DNA of 22,434 nucleotides. It comes from Utricularia gibba. Lineage: Eukaryota > Streptophyta > Magnoliopsida > Lamiales > Lentibulariaceae. Location: NCBI GenBank assembly GCA_002189035.1, contig NEEC01000450.1, positions 1-22,434 of the forward strand, given 5' to 3'. Under the pieces are notes generated by a model. It was not told the DNA's origin. It was given only the letters and a program-made list of their open reading frames with translations, and did not search any database. The translations under genes were made by a program, and so were the position numbers. How positions within the stretch are numbered: the first letter of the stretch is position 1; every line of letters starts with the position of its first letter. This document shows, one piece after another, positions 1 through 11,700 of the stretch.

Positions 1-1365
1 TTTGCATCCGGTTGACCTCATGAGCCATACAGAATCGGGGTCAAGGACAAGTTCCCAGCGAGACTGGCCGCCACAAAACGAGAAGCGGTTCCTTGAAAAA
101 CCATGTAGGCAGCCCCGAAAACCGAACGATAATAAATACATCATTTATTTGCCGGGCTACAACTAACTCTCGCGCAAGCCAAACCTTACCTTTGTCCGTT
201 CCAGCTGCACCCAAGACCGCCTCCAAGTATAAAGTAAGTTGTTGAAAAAATCATGTGGGGTGCACGGATATCGCAATTTAAACAAATGCATCATTTTTTT
301 TAATCGATTTGCATCCGGTTGACCTCATGAGCCATACAGAATCGGGGTCAAGGACCAAGTTCCCAGCGAGACTGGCCGCCACAAAACGAGAAGCGGTTCC
401 TTGAAAAACCATGTAGGCAGCCCCCGAAAACCGAACGATAATAAATACATCACTTTATTTGTCGGGCTACAACTAACTCTCGGCGCAAGCCAAACTTACC
501 TTTGTCCGTTCAAGTGCACCCAAGACGCCTCAAGTATAAAGTAAGTTGTTGAAAAAATCATGGGGGTGCACGTGATATCGCAATTTAAACAAATGCATCA
601 TTTTTTTTAATCGATTTGCATCCGGTTGACCTCATGAGCCATACAGAATCGGGGTCAAGGACCAAGTTCCCAGCGAGACTGGCCGCCACAAAACGAGAAG
701 CGGTTCCTTGAAAAACCATGTAGGCAGCCCCGAAAAACCGAACGATAAAAATACATCACTTTATTTGCGGGCTACAACTAACTCTCGCGCAAGCCAAACC
801 TTACCTTTGTCCGTTCCAGCTGCACCCAAGACGCCTCCTCAAGTATAAAGTAAGTTGTTGAAAAAATCATGTGGGGTGCACATGATATCGCAATTTAAAC
901 AAATGCATCATTTTTTTTAATCGATTTGCATCCGGTTGACCTCATGAGCCATACAGAATCGGGGTCAAGGACCAAGTTCCCAGCGAGACTGGCCGCCACA
1001 AAACGAGAAGCGGTTCCTTGAAAAACCATGTAGGCAGCCCCGAAAACCGAACGATAATAAATACATCACTTTATTTGTGGGCTACAACTAACTCTCGCGC
1101 AAGCCAAACCTTACCTTTGTCCGTTCAGGTGCACCCAAGACGCCTCCTCAAGTATAAAGTAAGTTGTTGAAAAAATCATGTGGGGTGCACGTGATATCGC
1201 AATTTAAACAAATGCATCATTTTTTTTAATCGATTTGCATCCGGTTGACCTCATGAGCCATACAGAATCGGGGTCAAGGACCAAGTTCCCAGCGAGACTG
1301 GCCGCCACAAAACGAGAAGCGGTTCCTTGAAAAACCATGTAGGCAGCCCCCGAAAACCGAACGAT

Positions 1366-1385
1366 AATAAATACATCACTTTATT
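1366..1385. repeat. Small inverted repeat AATAAA-N8-TTTATT
   Basis: AATAAA at 1366-1371 faces TTTATT at 1380-1385 across eight bases, so both strands read AATAAA. It is present in most full-length units and is one of the first segments lost in short units. It could be a weak hairpin, or polyadenylation-like hexamers if the array is transcribed. The six-base arms are AT only and may be chance. Confidence 0.4.
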
Positions 1386-1440
1386 TGTCGGGCTACAACT
1401 AACTCTCGGCGCAAGCCAAACCTTACCTTTGTCCGTTCAG

Positions 1441-1504
1441 GTGCACCCAAGATCGCCTCCTCAAGTATAAAGTAAGTTGTTGAAAAAAATCATGTGGGGT
1501 GCAC
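1441..1504. repeat. Inverted repeat GTGCACCC / GGGTGCAC within the unit
   Basis: The left arm is 1441-1448, the right arm 1497-1504, and 48 bases lie between. In units that read CACCCC on the left the arms extend to nine bases. Each arm holds the self-complementary GTGCAC. The pair recurs in most full-length units. The left arm is the more variable one (GTGCAC, CTGCAC, ATGCAC or reduced). It could form a stem or a pair of protein sites; nothing in the sequence decides which. Confidence 0.6.
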
Positions 1505-1512
1505 GTGATATC
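1502..1512. other. Overlapping palindromes CACGTG and GATATC
   Basis: CACGTG at 1502-1507 overlaps GATATC at 1507-1512 and the GTGCAC at 1499-1504. Read on the minus strand it gives ATCACGTG, which fits the short yeast centromere element CDEI (RTCACRTG) and the general E-box core for basic helix-loop-helix proteins. Many units carry CACATGATATC, CACTGATATC or shorter forms, so the site is not strictly kept. Eight bases are too few to claim a function. Confidence 0.4.
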
Positions 1513-1554
1513 GCAATTTAAACAAATGCATCATTTTTTTTAATCGATTTGCAT
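1510..1554. other. AT-rich conserved box with eight-T tract
   Basis: This segment holds TTTAAA (1517-1522), ATGCAT (1526-1531), T8 (1534-1541), ATCGAT (1543-1548) and ATTTGCAT (1547-1554). It is one of the best-kept parts of the unit, intact in nearly all full-length units and in many short ones, and the T tract is exactly eight in roughly four-fifths of the first 51 units. Exceptions are the units ending near 9960, 15480, 16503, 19990, 20990 and 21415. It is a candidate binding or nucleosome-positioning segment. Confidence 0.5.
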
Positions 1555-4500
1555 CCGGTTGACCTCATGAGCCATACAGAATCGGGGTCAAGGACCAAGT
1601 TCCAGCGAGACTGGCCGCCACAAAACGAGAAGCGGTTCCTTGAAAAACCATGTAGGGCCCCGAAAACCGAACGATAATAAATACATCACTTTATTTGTCG
1701 GGCTACAACTAACTTCGGCGCAAGCCAAACCTTACCTTTGTCCGTTCAGTGCACCCAAGACGCCTCCTCAAGTATAAAGTAAGTTGTTGAAAAATCATGT
1801 GGGGTGCACGTGATATCGCAATTTAAACAAATGCATCATTTTTTTTAATCGATTTGCATCCGGTTGACCTCATGAGCCATACAGAATCGGGGTCAAGGAC
1901 CAAGTTCCAGCGAGACTGGCCGCCACAAAACGAGAAGCGGTTCCTTGAAAAACCATGTAGGCAGCCCCCGAAAACCGAACGATAATAAATACATCACTTT
2001 ATTTGTCGGGCTACAACTAACTCTCGGCGCAAGCCAAACCTTACCTTTGTCCGTTCAGGTGCACCTAAGACGCCTCCTCAAGTATAAAGTAAGTTGTTGA
2101 AAAATCATGTGGGGTGCACGTGATATCGCAATTTAAACAAATGCATCATTTTTTTTAATCGATTTGCATCCGGTTGACCTCATGAGCCATACAGAATCGG
2201 GGTCAAGGACCAAGTTCCCAGCGAGACTGGCCGCCACAAAACGAGAAGCGGTTCCTTGAAAAACCATGTAGGCAGCCCCGAAAACCGAACGATAATAAAT
2301 ACATCACTTTATTTGTCGGGCTACAACTAACTCTCGGCGCAAGCCAAACCTTACCTTTGTCCGTTCAGGTGCACCCAAGACGCCTCCTCAAGTATAAAGT
2401 AAGTTGTTGAAAAAAATCATGTGGGGTGCACGTGATATCGCAATTTAAACAATGCATCATTTTTTTTAATCGATTTGCATCCGGTTGACCTCATGAGCCA
2501 TACAGAATCGGGGTCAAGGACCAAGTTCCCAGCGAGACTGGCCGCCACAAAACGAGAAGCGGTTCCTTGAAAAACCATGTAGGCAGCCCCCGAAAACCGA
2601 ACGATAAAAATACATCACTTTATTTGTCGGGCTACAACTAACTCTCGCGCAAGCCAAACCTTACCTTTGTCCCGTTCCAGTGCACCCCAAGACCGCCTCC
2701 TCAAGTATAAAGTAAGTTGTTGAAAAAATCATGTGGGGTGCACGTGATATCGCAATTTAAACAAATGCATCATTTTTTTTAATCGATTTCCATCCGGTTG
2801 ACCTCATGAGCCATACAGAATCGGGGTCAAGGACCAAGTTCCCAGCGAGACTGGCCGCCACAAAACGAGAAGCGGTTCCTTGAAAAACCATGTAGGCAGC
2901 CCCGAAAACCGAACGATAATAAATACATCACTTTATTTGTCGGGCTACAACTAACTCTCGCGCAAGCCAAACCTTACCTTTGTCCGTTCAGTGCACCCAA
3001 GACCGCCTCCTCAAGTATAAAGTAAGTTGTTGAAAAAATCATGTGGGGTGCACGTGATATCGCAATTTAAAAAATGCATCATTTTTTTTAATCGATTTGC
3101 ATCCGGTTGACCTCATGAGCCATACAGAATCGGGGTCAAGGACCAAGTTCCCAGCGAGACTGGCCGCCACAAAACGAGAAGCGGTTCCTTGAAAACCATG
3201 TAGGCCCCCGAAAACCGAACGATAATAAATACATCACTTTATTTGCCGGGCTACAACTAACTCTCGGCCAAACCTTACCTTTGTCCCGTTGTGCACCCAA
3301 AAAGTATAAAGTAAGTTGTTGAAAAAATCATGTGGGGTGCACATGATATCGCAATTTAAACAAATGCATCATTTTTTAATCGATTTGCATCCGGTTGACC
3401 TCATGAGCCATACAGAATCGGGGTCAAGGACCAAGTTCCAGCGAGACTGGCCGCCACAAAACGAGAAGCGGTTCCTTGAAAAACCATGTAGGCAGCCCCG
3501 AAAAACCGAACGATAATAAATACATCACTTTATTTGCCGGCTACAACTAACTCTCGGCGCAAGCCAAACCTTACCTTTGTCCGTTCAGGTGCACCCAAGA
3601 CGCCTCCTCAAGTATAAAGTAAGTTGTTGAAAAAATCATGTGGGTGCACGTGATATCGCAATTTAAACAAATGCATCATTTTTTTTAATCGATTTGCATC
3701 CGGTTGACCTCATGAGCCATACAGAATCGGGGTCAAGGACCAAGTTCCCAGCGAGACTGGCCGCCACAAAACGAGAAGCGGTTCCTTGAAAACCATGTAG
3801 GCAGCCCCCGAAAACCGAACGATAATAAATACATCACTTTATTTGTCGGGCTACAACTAACTCTCGGCGCAAGCCAAACCTTACCTTTGTCCTGTTCGAG
3901 GTGCACCCTAAGATCGCCTCCTCAAGTATAAAGTAAGTTGTTGAAAAATCATGTGGGGTGCACGTGATATCGCAATTTAAACAAATGCATCATTTTTTTT
4001 AATCGATTTGCATCCGGTTGACCTCATGAGCCATACAGAATCGGGGTCAAGCGAGACTGGCCGCCACAAAAACGAGAAGCGGTTCCTTGAAAAACCCCCC
4101 GAAAACCGAACGATAATAAATACATCACTTTATTTGCCGGGCTACAACTAACTCTCGCGCAAGCCAAACCTTACCTTTGTCCGTTCATGCACCCAAGACG
4201 CCTCCTCAAGTATAAAGTAAGTTGTTGAAAAAATCATGTGGGGTGCACGTGATATCGCAATTTAAACAAATGCATCATTTTTTTTAATCGATTTGCATCC
4301 GGTTGACCTCATGAGCCATACAGAATCGGGGTCAAGGACCAAGTTCCCAGCGAGACTGGCCGCCACAAAACGAGAAGCGGTTCCTTGAAAAACCATGTAG
4401 GCAGCCCCCGAAAACCGAACGATAATAAATACATCACTTTATTTGTCGGGCTACAACTAACTCTCGGCGCAAGCCAAACCTTACCTTTGTCCGTTCAGTG

Positions 4501-5529
4501 CACCCAAGACGCCTCCTCAAGTATAAAGTAAGTTGTTGAAAAAATCATGTGGGGTGCACGTGATATCGCAATTTAAACAAATGCATCATTTTTTTTAATC
4601 GATTTGCATCCGGTTGACCTCATGAGCCATACAGAATCGGGGTCAAGGACCAAGTTCCCAGCGAGACTGGCCGCCACAAAACGAGAAGCGGTTCCTTGAA
4701 AAACCATGTAGGCAGCCCCGAAAACCGAACGATAATAAATACATCACTTTATTTGCGGCTACAACTAACTCTCGGCGCAAGCCAAACCTTACCTTTGTCC
4801 CGTTCTGCACCCAAGACCGCCTCCTCAAGTATAAAGTAAGTTGTTGAAAAAATCATGTGGGGTGCACGTGATATCGCAATTTAAACAAATGCATCATTTT
4901 TTTAATCGATTTGCATCCGGTTGACCTCATGAGCCATACAGAATCGGGGTCAAGGACCAAGTTCCCAGCGAGACTGGCCGCCACAAAAGAGAAGCGGTTC
5001 CTTGAAAAACCATGTAGGCAGCCCCCGAAACCGAACGATAATAAATACATCACTTTATTTGTCGGGCTACAACTAACTCTCGCGCAAGCCAAACCTTACC
5101 TTTGTCCCGTTCAGGTGCACCCAAGACGCCTCCTCAAGTATAAAGTAAGTTGTTGAAAAAATCATGTGGGGTGCACGTGATATCGCAATTTAAACAAATG
5201 CATCATTTTTTTTAATCGATTTGCATCCGGTTGACCTCATGAGCCATACAGAATCGGGGTCAAGGACCAAGTTCCCAGCGAGACTGGCCGCCACAAAACG
5301 AGAAGCGGTTCTTGAAAAACCATGTAGGCAGCCCCGAAAACCGAACGATAATAAATACATCACTTTATTTGCGGGCTACAACTAACTCTCGCGCAAGCCA
5401 AACCTTACCTTTGTCCGTTCTGCACCGCCTCCTCAAGTATAAAGTAAGTTGTTGAAAAAATCATGTGGGGTGCACGTGATATCGCAATTTAAACAAATGC
5501 ATCATTTTTTTTAATCGATTTGCATCCGG

Positions 5530-5780
5530 TTGACCTCATGAGCCATACAGAATCGGGGTCAAGGACCAAGTTCCAGCGAGACTGGCCGCCACAAAACGAG
5601 AAGCGGTTCCTTGAAAAACCATGTTAAAAATACATCACTTTATTTGTACAAACTCTCGGCCAAAGCTGCACCCAAGACCGCCTCCTCAAGTATAAAGTAA
5701 GTTGTTGAAAAATCATGTGGGGTGCAATGATATCGCAATTTAAACAAATGCATCATTTTTTTTAATCGATTTCCATCCGG
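5530..5780. repeat. Shortened unit (251 bp)
   Basis: The first half matches the unit as far as the A5 tract and CCATGT. About 25 bases (the GCAGCCCC and CCGAACG stretch) are then missing before AAATACATCAC. More is lost between TTATTTG and CTGCACCC, which removes most of the segment with GGGCTACAACTAAC and CCTTACCTTTG. The last third is intact. Only the middle is affected, so this is an internal deletion variant and not a truncation at a unit boundary. Confidence 0.85.
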
Positions 5781-8700
5781 TTGACCTCATGAGCCATACA
5801 GAATCGGGGTCAAGGACCAAGTTCCCAGCGAGACTGGCCGCCACAAAAGAAAGCGGTTCCTTGAAAAACCATGTAGGGCCCGAAAACCGAACGATAATAA
5901 ATACATCACTTTATTTGCCGGGCTACAACTAACGCGCAAGCCAAACCTTACCTTTGTCCGTCACCCAAGATAAGTATAAAGTAAGTTGTTGAAAAAATCA
6001 TGTGGGGTGCACGTGATATCGCAATTTAAACAAATGCATCATTTTTTTTAATCGATTTGCATCCGGTTGACCTCATGAGCCATACAGAATCGGGGTCAAG
6101 GACCAAGTTCCCAGCGAGACTGGCCGCCACAAAACGAGAAGCGGTTCCTTGAAAAACCATGTAGGCAGCCCCCGAAAACCGAACGATATAAATACATCAC
6201 TTTATTTGCGGGCTACAACTAACTCTCGGCGCAAGCCAAACCTTACCTTTGTCCCGTTCAGGTGCACCCAAGACCGCTCCTCAAGTATAAAGTAAGTTGT
6301 TGAAAAAATCATGTGGGGTGCACGTGATATCGCAATTTAAACAAATGCATCATTTTTTTTAATCGATTTGCATCCGGTTGACCTCATGAGCATACAGAAT
6401 CGGGGTCAAGGACCAAGTTCCCAGCGAGACTGGCCGCCACAAACGAGAAGCGGTTCCTTGAAAAACCATGTAGGCAGCCCCGAAAACCGAACGATAATAA
6501 ATACATCACTTTATTTGTCGGGCTACAACTAACTCTCGCGCAAGCCAAACCTTACCTTTGTCCGTTCAGGTGCACCCGCCTCCTCAAGTATAAAGTAAGT
6601 TGTTGAAAAATCATGTGGGGTGCACGTGATATCGCAATTTAAACAAATGCATCATTTTTTTTAATCGATTTGCATCCGGTTGACCTCATGAGCCATACAA
6701 TCGGGGTCAAGGACCAAGTTCCCAGCGAGACTGGCCGCCACAAAACGAGAAGCGGTTCCTTGAAAACCATGTAGGCAGCCCCCGAAAACCGAACGATAAT
6801 AAATACATCACTTTATTTGTCGGGCTACAACTAACTCTCGGCAAGCCAAACCTTACCTTTGTCCCGTTGCACCCAAGACGCCTCAAGTATAAAGTAAGTT
6901 GTTGAAAAAATCATGTGGGGTGCACGTGATATCGCAATTTAAACAAATGCATCATTTTTTTTAATCGATTTGCATCCGGTTGACCTCATGAGCCATACAG
7001 AATCGGGGTCAAGGACCAAGTTCCCAGCGAGACTGGCCGCCACAAAACGAGAAGCGGTTCCTTGAAAAACCATGTAGGCAGCCCCGAAAACCGAACGATA
7101 ATAAATACATCACTTTATTTGCCGGGCTACAACTAACTCTCGCGCAAGCCAAACCTTACCTTTGTCCCGTTCCAGTGCACCCCAAGACCGCCTCCTCAAG
7201 TATAAAGTAAGTTGTTGAAAAAATCATGTGGGGTGCACGTGATATCGCAATTTAAACAAATGCATCATTTTTTTAATCGATTTGCATGACCTCATGAGCC
7301 ATACAAATCGGGGTAAAGGACCAAGTTCCCAGCGAGACTGGCCGCCACAAAACGAGAAGCGGTTCCTTGAAAAACCATGTAGGCAGCCCCCGAAAACCGA
7401 ACGATAATAAATACATCACTTTATTTGTCGGGCTACAACTAACTCTCGGCAAGCCAAACCTTACCTTTGTCCCGTTCATGCACCCCAAGACCGCCTCCTC
7501 AAGTATAAAGTAAGTTGTTGAAAAAATCATGTGGGGTGCACGTGATATCGCAATTTAAACAAATGCATCATTTTTTTTAATCGATTTGCATCCGGTTGAC
7601 CTCATGAGCCATACAGAATCGGGGTCAAGGACCAAGTTCCAGCGAGACTGGCCGCCACAAACGAGAAGCGGTTCCTTGAAAAACCATGTAGGCAGCCCCG
7701 AAAACCGAACGATAATAAATACATCACTTTATTTGCTACAACTAACTCTCGGCGCAAGCCAAACCTTACCTTTGTCCGTTCCACCCAAGACGCCTCCTCA
7801 AGTATAAAGTAAGTTGTTGAAAAATCATGTGGGGTGCACGCGCAATTTAAAATGCATCATTTTTTTTAATCGAATCCGGTTGACCTCATGTACAGAATCG
7901 GGTCAAGGACCAAGTTCCCAGCGAGACTGGCCGCCACAAACGAGAAGCGGTTCCTTGAAAAACCATGTAGGCAGCCCCCGAAAACCGAACGATAATAAAT
8001 ACATCACTTTATTTGCGGGCTACAACTAACTCTCGCGCAAGCCAAACCTTACCTTTGTCCCGTTCAGGTGCACCCCAAGACGCCTCCTCAAGTATAAAGT
8101 AAGTTGTTGAAAAATCATGTGGGGTGCACTGATATCGCAATTTAAACAAATGCATCATTTTTTTAATCGATTTGCATCCGGTTGACCTCATGAGCCATAC
8201 AGAATCGGGCAAGGACCAAGTTCCCAGCGAGACTGGCCGCCACAAAACGAGAAGCGGTTCCTTGAAAACCATGTAGGCAGCCCCGAAAACCGAACGATAA
8301 TAAATACATCACTTTATTTGTCGGGCTACAACTAACTCTCGCCGCAAGCCAAACCTTACCTTTGTCCCGTTGCACCAAGACCGCCTCCTCAAGTATAAAG
8401 TAAGTTGTTGAAAAAATCATGTGGGGTGCACGTGATATCGCAATTTAAACAAATGCATCATTTTTTTTAATCGATTTGCATCCGGTTGACCTCATGAGCC
8501 ATACAGAATCGGGGTCAAGGACCAAGTTCCCAGCGAGACTGGCCGCCACAAAACGAGAAAGCGGTTCCTTGAAAAACCATGTAGGCAGCCCCGAAAACCG
8601 AACGATAATAAATACATCACTTTATTTGTCGGGCTACAACTAACTCGAAGCCAAACCTTACCTTTGTCCCGTTCAGCACCCCAAGACCGCCTCTCAAGTA

Positions 8701-11700
8701 TAAAGTAAGTTGTTGAAAAAACATGTGGGGTGCACGTGATATCGCAATTTAAACAAATGCATCATTTTTTTTAATCGATTTGCATCCGGTTGACCTCATG
8801 AGCCATACAGAATCGGGGTCAAGGACCAAGTTCCCAGCGAGACTGGCCGCCACAAAACGAGAAGCGGTTCCTTGAAAAACCATGTAGGCAGCCCCGAAAA
8901 CCGAACGATAATAAATACATCTTTATTTGTCGGGCTACAACTAACTCTCGGCGCAAGCCAAACCTTACCTTTGTCCGTTCAGGTGCACCCAAGACGCCTC
9001 CTCAAGTATAAAGTAAGTTGTTGAAAAAATCATGTGGGGTGCACGTGATATCGCAATTTAAACAAATGCATCATTTTTTTTAATCGATTTGCATCCGGTT
9101 GACCTCATGAGCCATACAGAATCGGGGTCAAGGACCAAGTTCCCAGCGAGACTGGCCGCCACAAAACGAGAAGCGGTTCCTTGAAAAACCATGTAGGCAG
9201 CCCCGAAAACCGAACGATAATAAATACATCACTTTATTTGCCGGGCTACAACTAACTCTCGCGCAAGCCAAACCTTACCTTTGTCCCGTTCCAGCTGCAC
9301 CCAAGACCGCCTCTCAAGTATAAAGTAAGTTGTTGAAAAAATCATGTGGGGTGCACTGATATCGCAATTTAAACAAATGCATCATTTTTTTTAATCGATT
9401 TGCATCCGTTGACCTCATGAGCCATACAGAATCGGGGTCAAGGACCAATTTCCAGCGAGACTGGCCGCCAAAACGAGAAGCGGTTCCTTGAAAAACCATG
9501 TAGGCAGCCCCCGAAAACCGAACGATAAATACATCACTTTATTTGTCGGGCTACAACTAACTCTCGCGCAAGCCAAACCTTACCTTTGTCCCGTTCCAGC
9601 TGCACCCAAGACCGCCTCCAAATAAAGTAAGTTGTTGAAAAAATCATGTGGGTGCACAATATCGCAATTTAAACAAATGCATCATTTTTTTTAATCGATT
9701 TGCATCCGGTTGACCTCATGAGCCATACAGAATCGGGGTCAAGGACCAAGTTCCCAGCGAGACTGGCCGCCACAAAACGAGAAGCGGTTCCTTGAAAAAC
9801 CATGTAGGCAGCCCCGAAAACCGAACGATAATAAATACATCACTTTATTTGTCGGCTACAACTAACTCTCAAGCCAAACCTTACCTTTGTCCCGTTCCAG
9901 CTGCACCCAAGACCGCCTCCTCAAGTATAAAGTAAGTTGTTGAAAAAATCATGTGGGGTGGCATCATTTTTTTTAATCGATTTGCATCGGTTGACCTCAT
10001 GAGCCATACAGAATCGGGGTCAAGGACCAATTTCCCAGCGAGACTGGCACAAACGAGAAGCGGTTCCTTGAAAAACCATGTAGGAGCCCCGAAAACCGAA
10101 CGATATAAATATCACTTTATTCTAACTCTCGGCGCAAGCCAAACCTTACCTTTGTCCCGTTCAAGGTGCACCCCAAGACCGCCTCCCAAGTATAAAGTAA
10201 GTTGTTGAAAAAATCATGTGGGGTGCACATATCGCAATTTAAACAAATGCATCATTTTTTTAATCGATTTGCATCCGGTTGACCTCATGAGCCATACAGA
10301 ATCGGGGTCAAGGACCAAGTTCCCAGCGAGACTGGCCGCCACAAACGAGAAGCGGTTCCTTGAAAAACCATGTAGGCAGCCCCCGAAAACCGAACGATAA
10401 TAATACATCACTTTATTTGCGGGCTAAACTAACTCTCGCGCAAGCCAAACCTTACCTTTGTCCCGTTCATGCACCCAAGACGCCTCCTCAAGTATAAAGT
10501 AAGTTGTTGAAAAATCATGGGGTGCACGTGATATCGCAATTTAAACAAATGCATCATTTTTTTTAATCGATTTGCATCCGGTTGACCTCATGAGCCATAC
10601 AGAATCGGGGTCCAAGTTCCCAGCGAGACTGGCCGCCACAAACGAGAAGCGGTTCCTTGAAAAACCATGTAGGCAGCCCCGAAAACGAACGATAATAAAT
10701 ACATCACTTTATTTGTCGGGCTACAACTAACTCTCGGCGCAAGCCAAACCTTACCTTTGTCCCGTTCAGCTGCACCCAAGACGCCTCCTCAAGTATAAAG
10801 TAAGTTGTTGAAAAAATCATGTGGGTGCACGTGATATCGCAATTTAAACAAATGCATCATTTTTTTAATCGATTTGCATCCGGTTGACCTCATGAGCCAT
10901 ACAGAATCGGGGTCAAGGACCAAGTTCCCAGCGAGACTGGCCGCCACAAAAGAGAAGCGGTTCCTTGAAAAACCATGTAGGCAGCCCCGAAAACCGAACG
11001 ATAATAAATACATCACTTTATTTGTACAACTAACTCTCGGCAAGCCAAACCTTACCTTTGTCCCGTTCCAGGTGCACCCCAAGACCGCCTCCTCAAGTAT
11101 AAAGTAAGTTGTTGAAAAAATCATGTGGGTGCACGTGATATCGCAATTTAAACAAATGCATCATTTTTTTAATCGATTTCATCCGGTTGACCTCATGAGC
11201 CATACAGAATCGGGGTCAAGGACCAAGTTCCCAGCGAGACTGGCCGCCACAAAACGAGAAGCGGTTCCTTGAAAAACCATGTAGGCAGCCCCCGAAAACC
11301 GAACGATAATAAATACATCACTTTATTTGTCGGGCTACAACTAACTCTCGCGCAAGCCAAACCTTACCTTTGTCCCGTTCCAGCTGCACCCCAAGACCGC
11401 CTCCTCAAGTATAAAGTAAGTTGTTGAAAAAATCATGTGGGGTGCACATGATATCGCATTTAAACAAATGCATCATTTTTTTTAATCGATTTGCATCCGG
11501 TTGACCTCATGAGCCATACAGAATCGGGGTCAAGGACCAATTCCCAGCGAGACTGGCGCCACAAAAACGAGAAGCGGTTCCTTGAAAAACCATGTAGGCA
11601 GCCCCGAAAACCGAACGATATAAATATCACTTTATTGGGCTACAACTAACTCTCGGCGCAAGCCAAACCTTACCTTTGTCCCGTTCAGGTGCACCCCAAG

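Larger units (their letters stand above)
1245..1558. repeat. Reference full-length satellite unit (314 bp)
   Basis: This copy is among the longest and serves as a map of the unit; unit position p equals window position 1244+p. It holds 142 G or C in 314 bases (45%), with 78 C, 64 G and 17 CpG against about 16 expected by chance. Left to right it has GAGCCATACAGAA (1255-1267), a GC-rich stretch (1285-1325), A5 (1330-1334), the AATAAA/TTTATT pair (1366-1385), a second GC-rich stretch (1387-1420), the two GTGCAC sites (1441 and 1499), A7 (1483-1489) and an AT-rich end with T8 (1534-1541). Single recognition sites such as GATATC, ATCGAT, ATGCAT and TTTAAA should give a unit-length ladder on digestion. 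Confidence 0.93.
1..5529. repeat. Left block: 18 near-uniform units
   Basis: Units start at 12, 319, 626, 936, 1245, 1559, 1864, 2174, 2485, 2798, 3107, 3395, 3704, 4018, 4303, 4614, 4921 and 5231; bases 1-11 are the end of a preceding unit. Spacings are 285-314 bp. Differences are mostly one- or two-base indels in G/C runs, for example GCCCC or GCCCCC near unit position 103 and CTCGCGC or CTCGGCGC near 161. Larger losses are near 3265-3300 (unit 3107) and at about 4050-4100 (unit 4018, where a piece of about 14 bases between GGTCAAG and CGAGAC is gone). This is the best-preserved stretch of the window. Confidence 0.93.

Noticed and set aside
1466-1477. TATA-like TATAAAG overlapping a splice-donor-like AAAGTAAGT
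   Set aside because: Both are short and present in each unit, with no linked exon, initiator or gene. There is no support for a promoter or intron.
1317-1541. RNA polymerase III unit (tRNA-like B box near GCGGTTCCTTGAA, T8 as terminator)
   Set aside because: GGTTCCTTGAA does not fit GGTTCGANNCC well, no A box is found upstream, and no cloverleaf can be drawn.
1245-1558. CENP-B box
   Set aside because: No match to the core NTTCGNNNNANNCGGGN on either strand; the nearest, around AATCGGGG, lacks the TTCG half.
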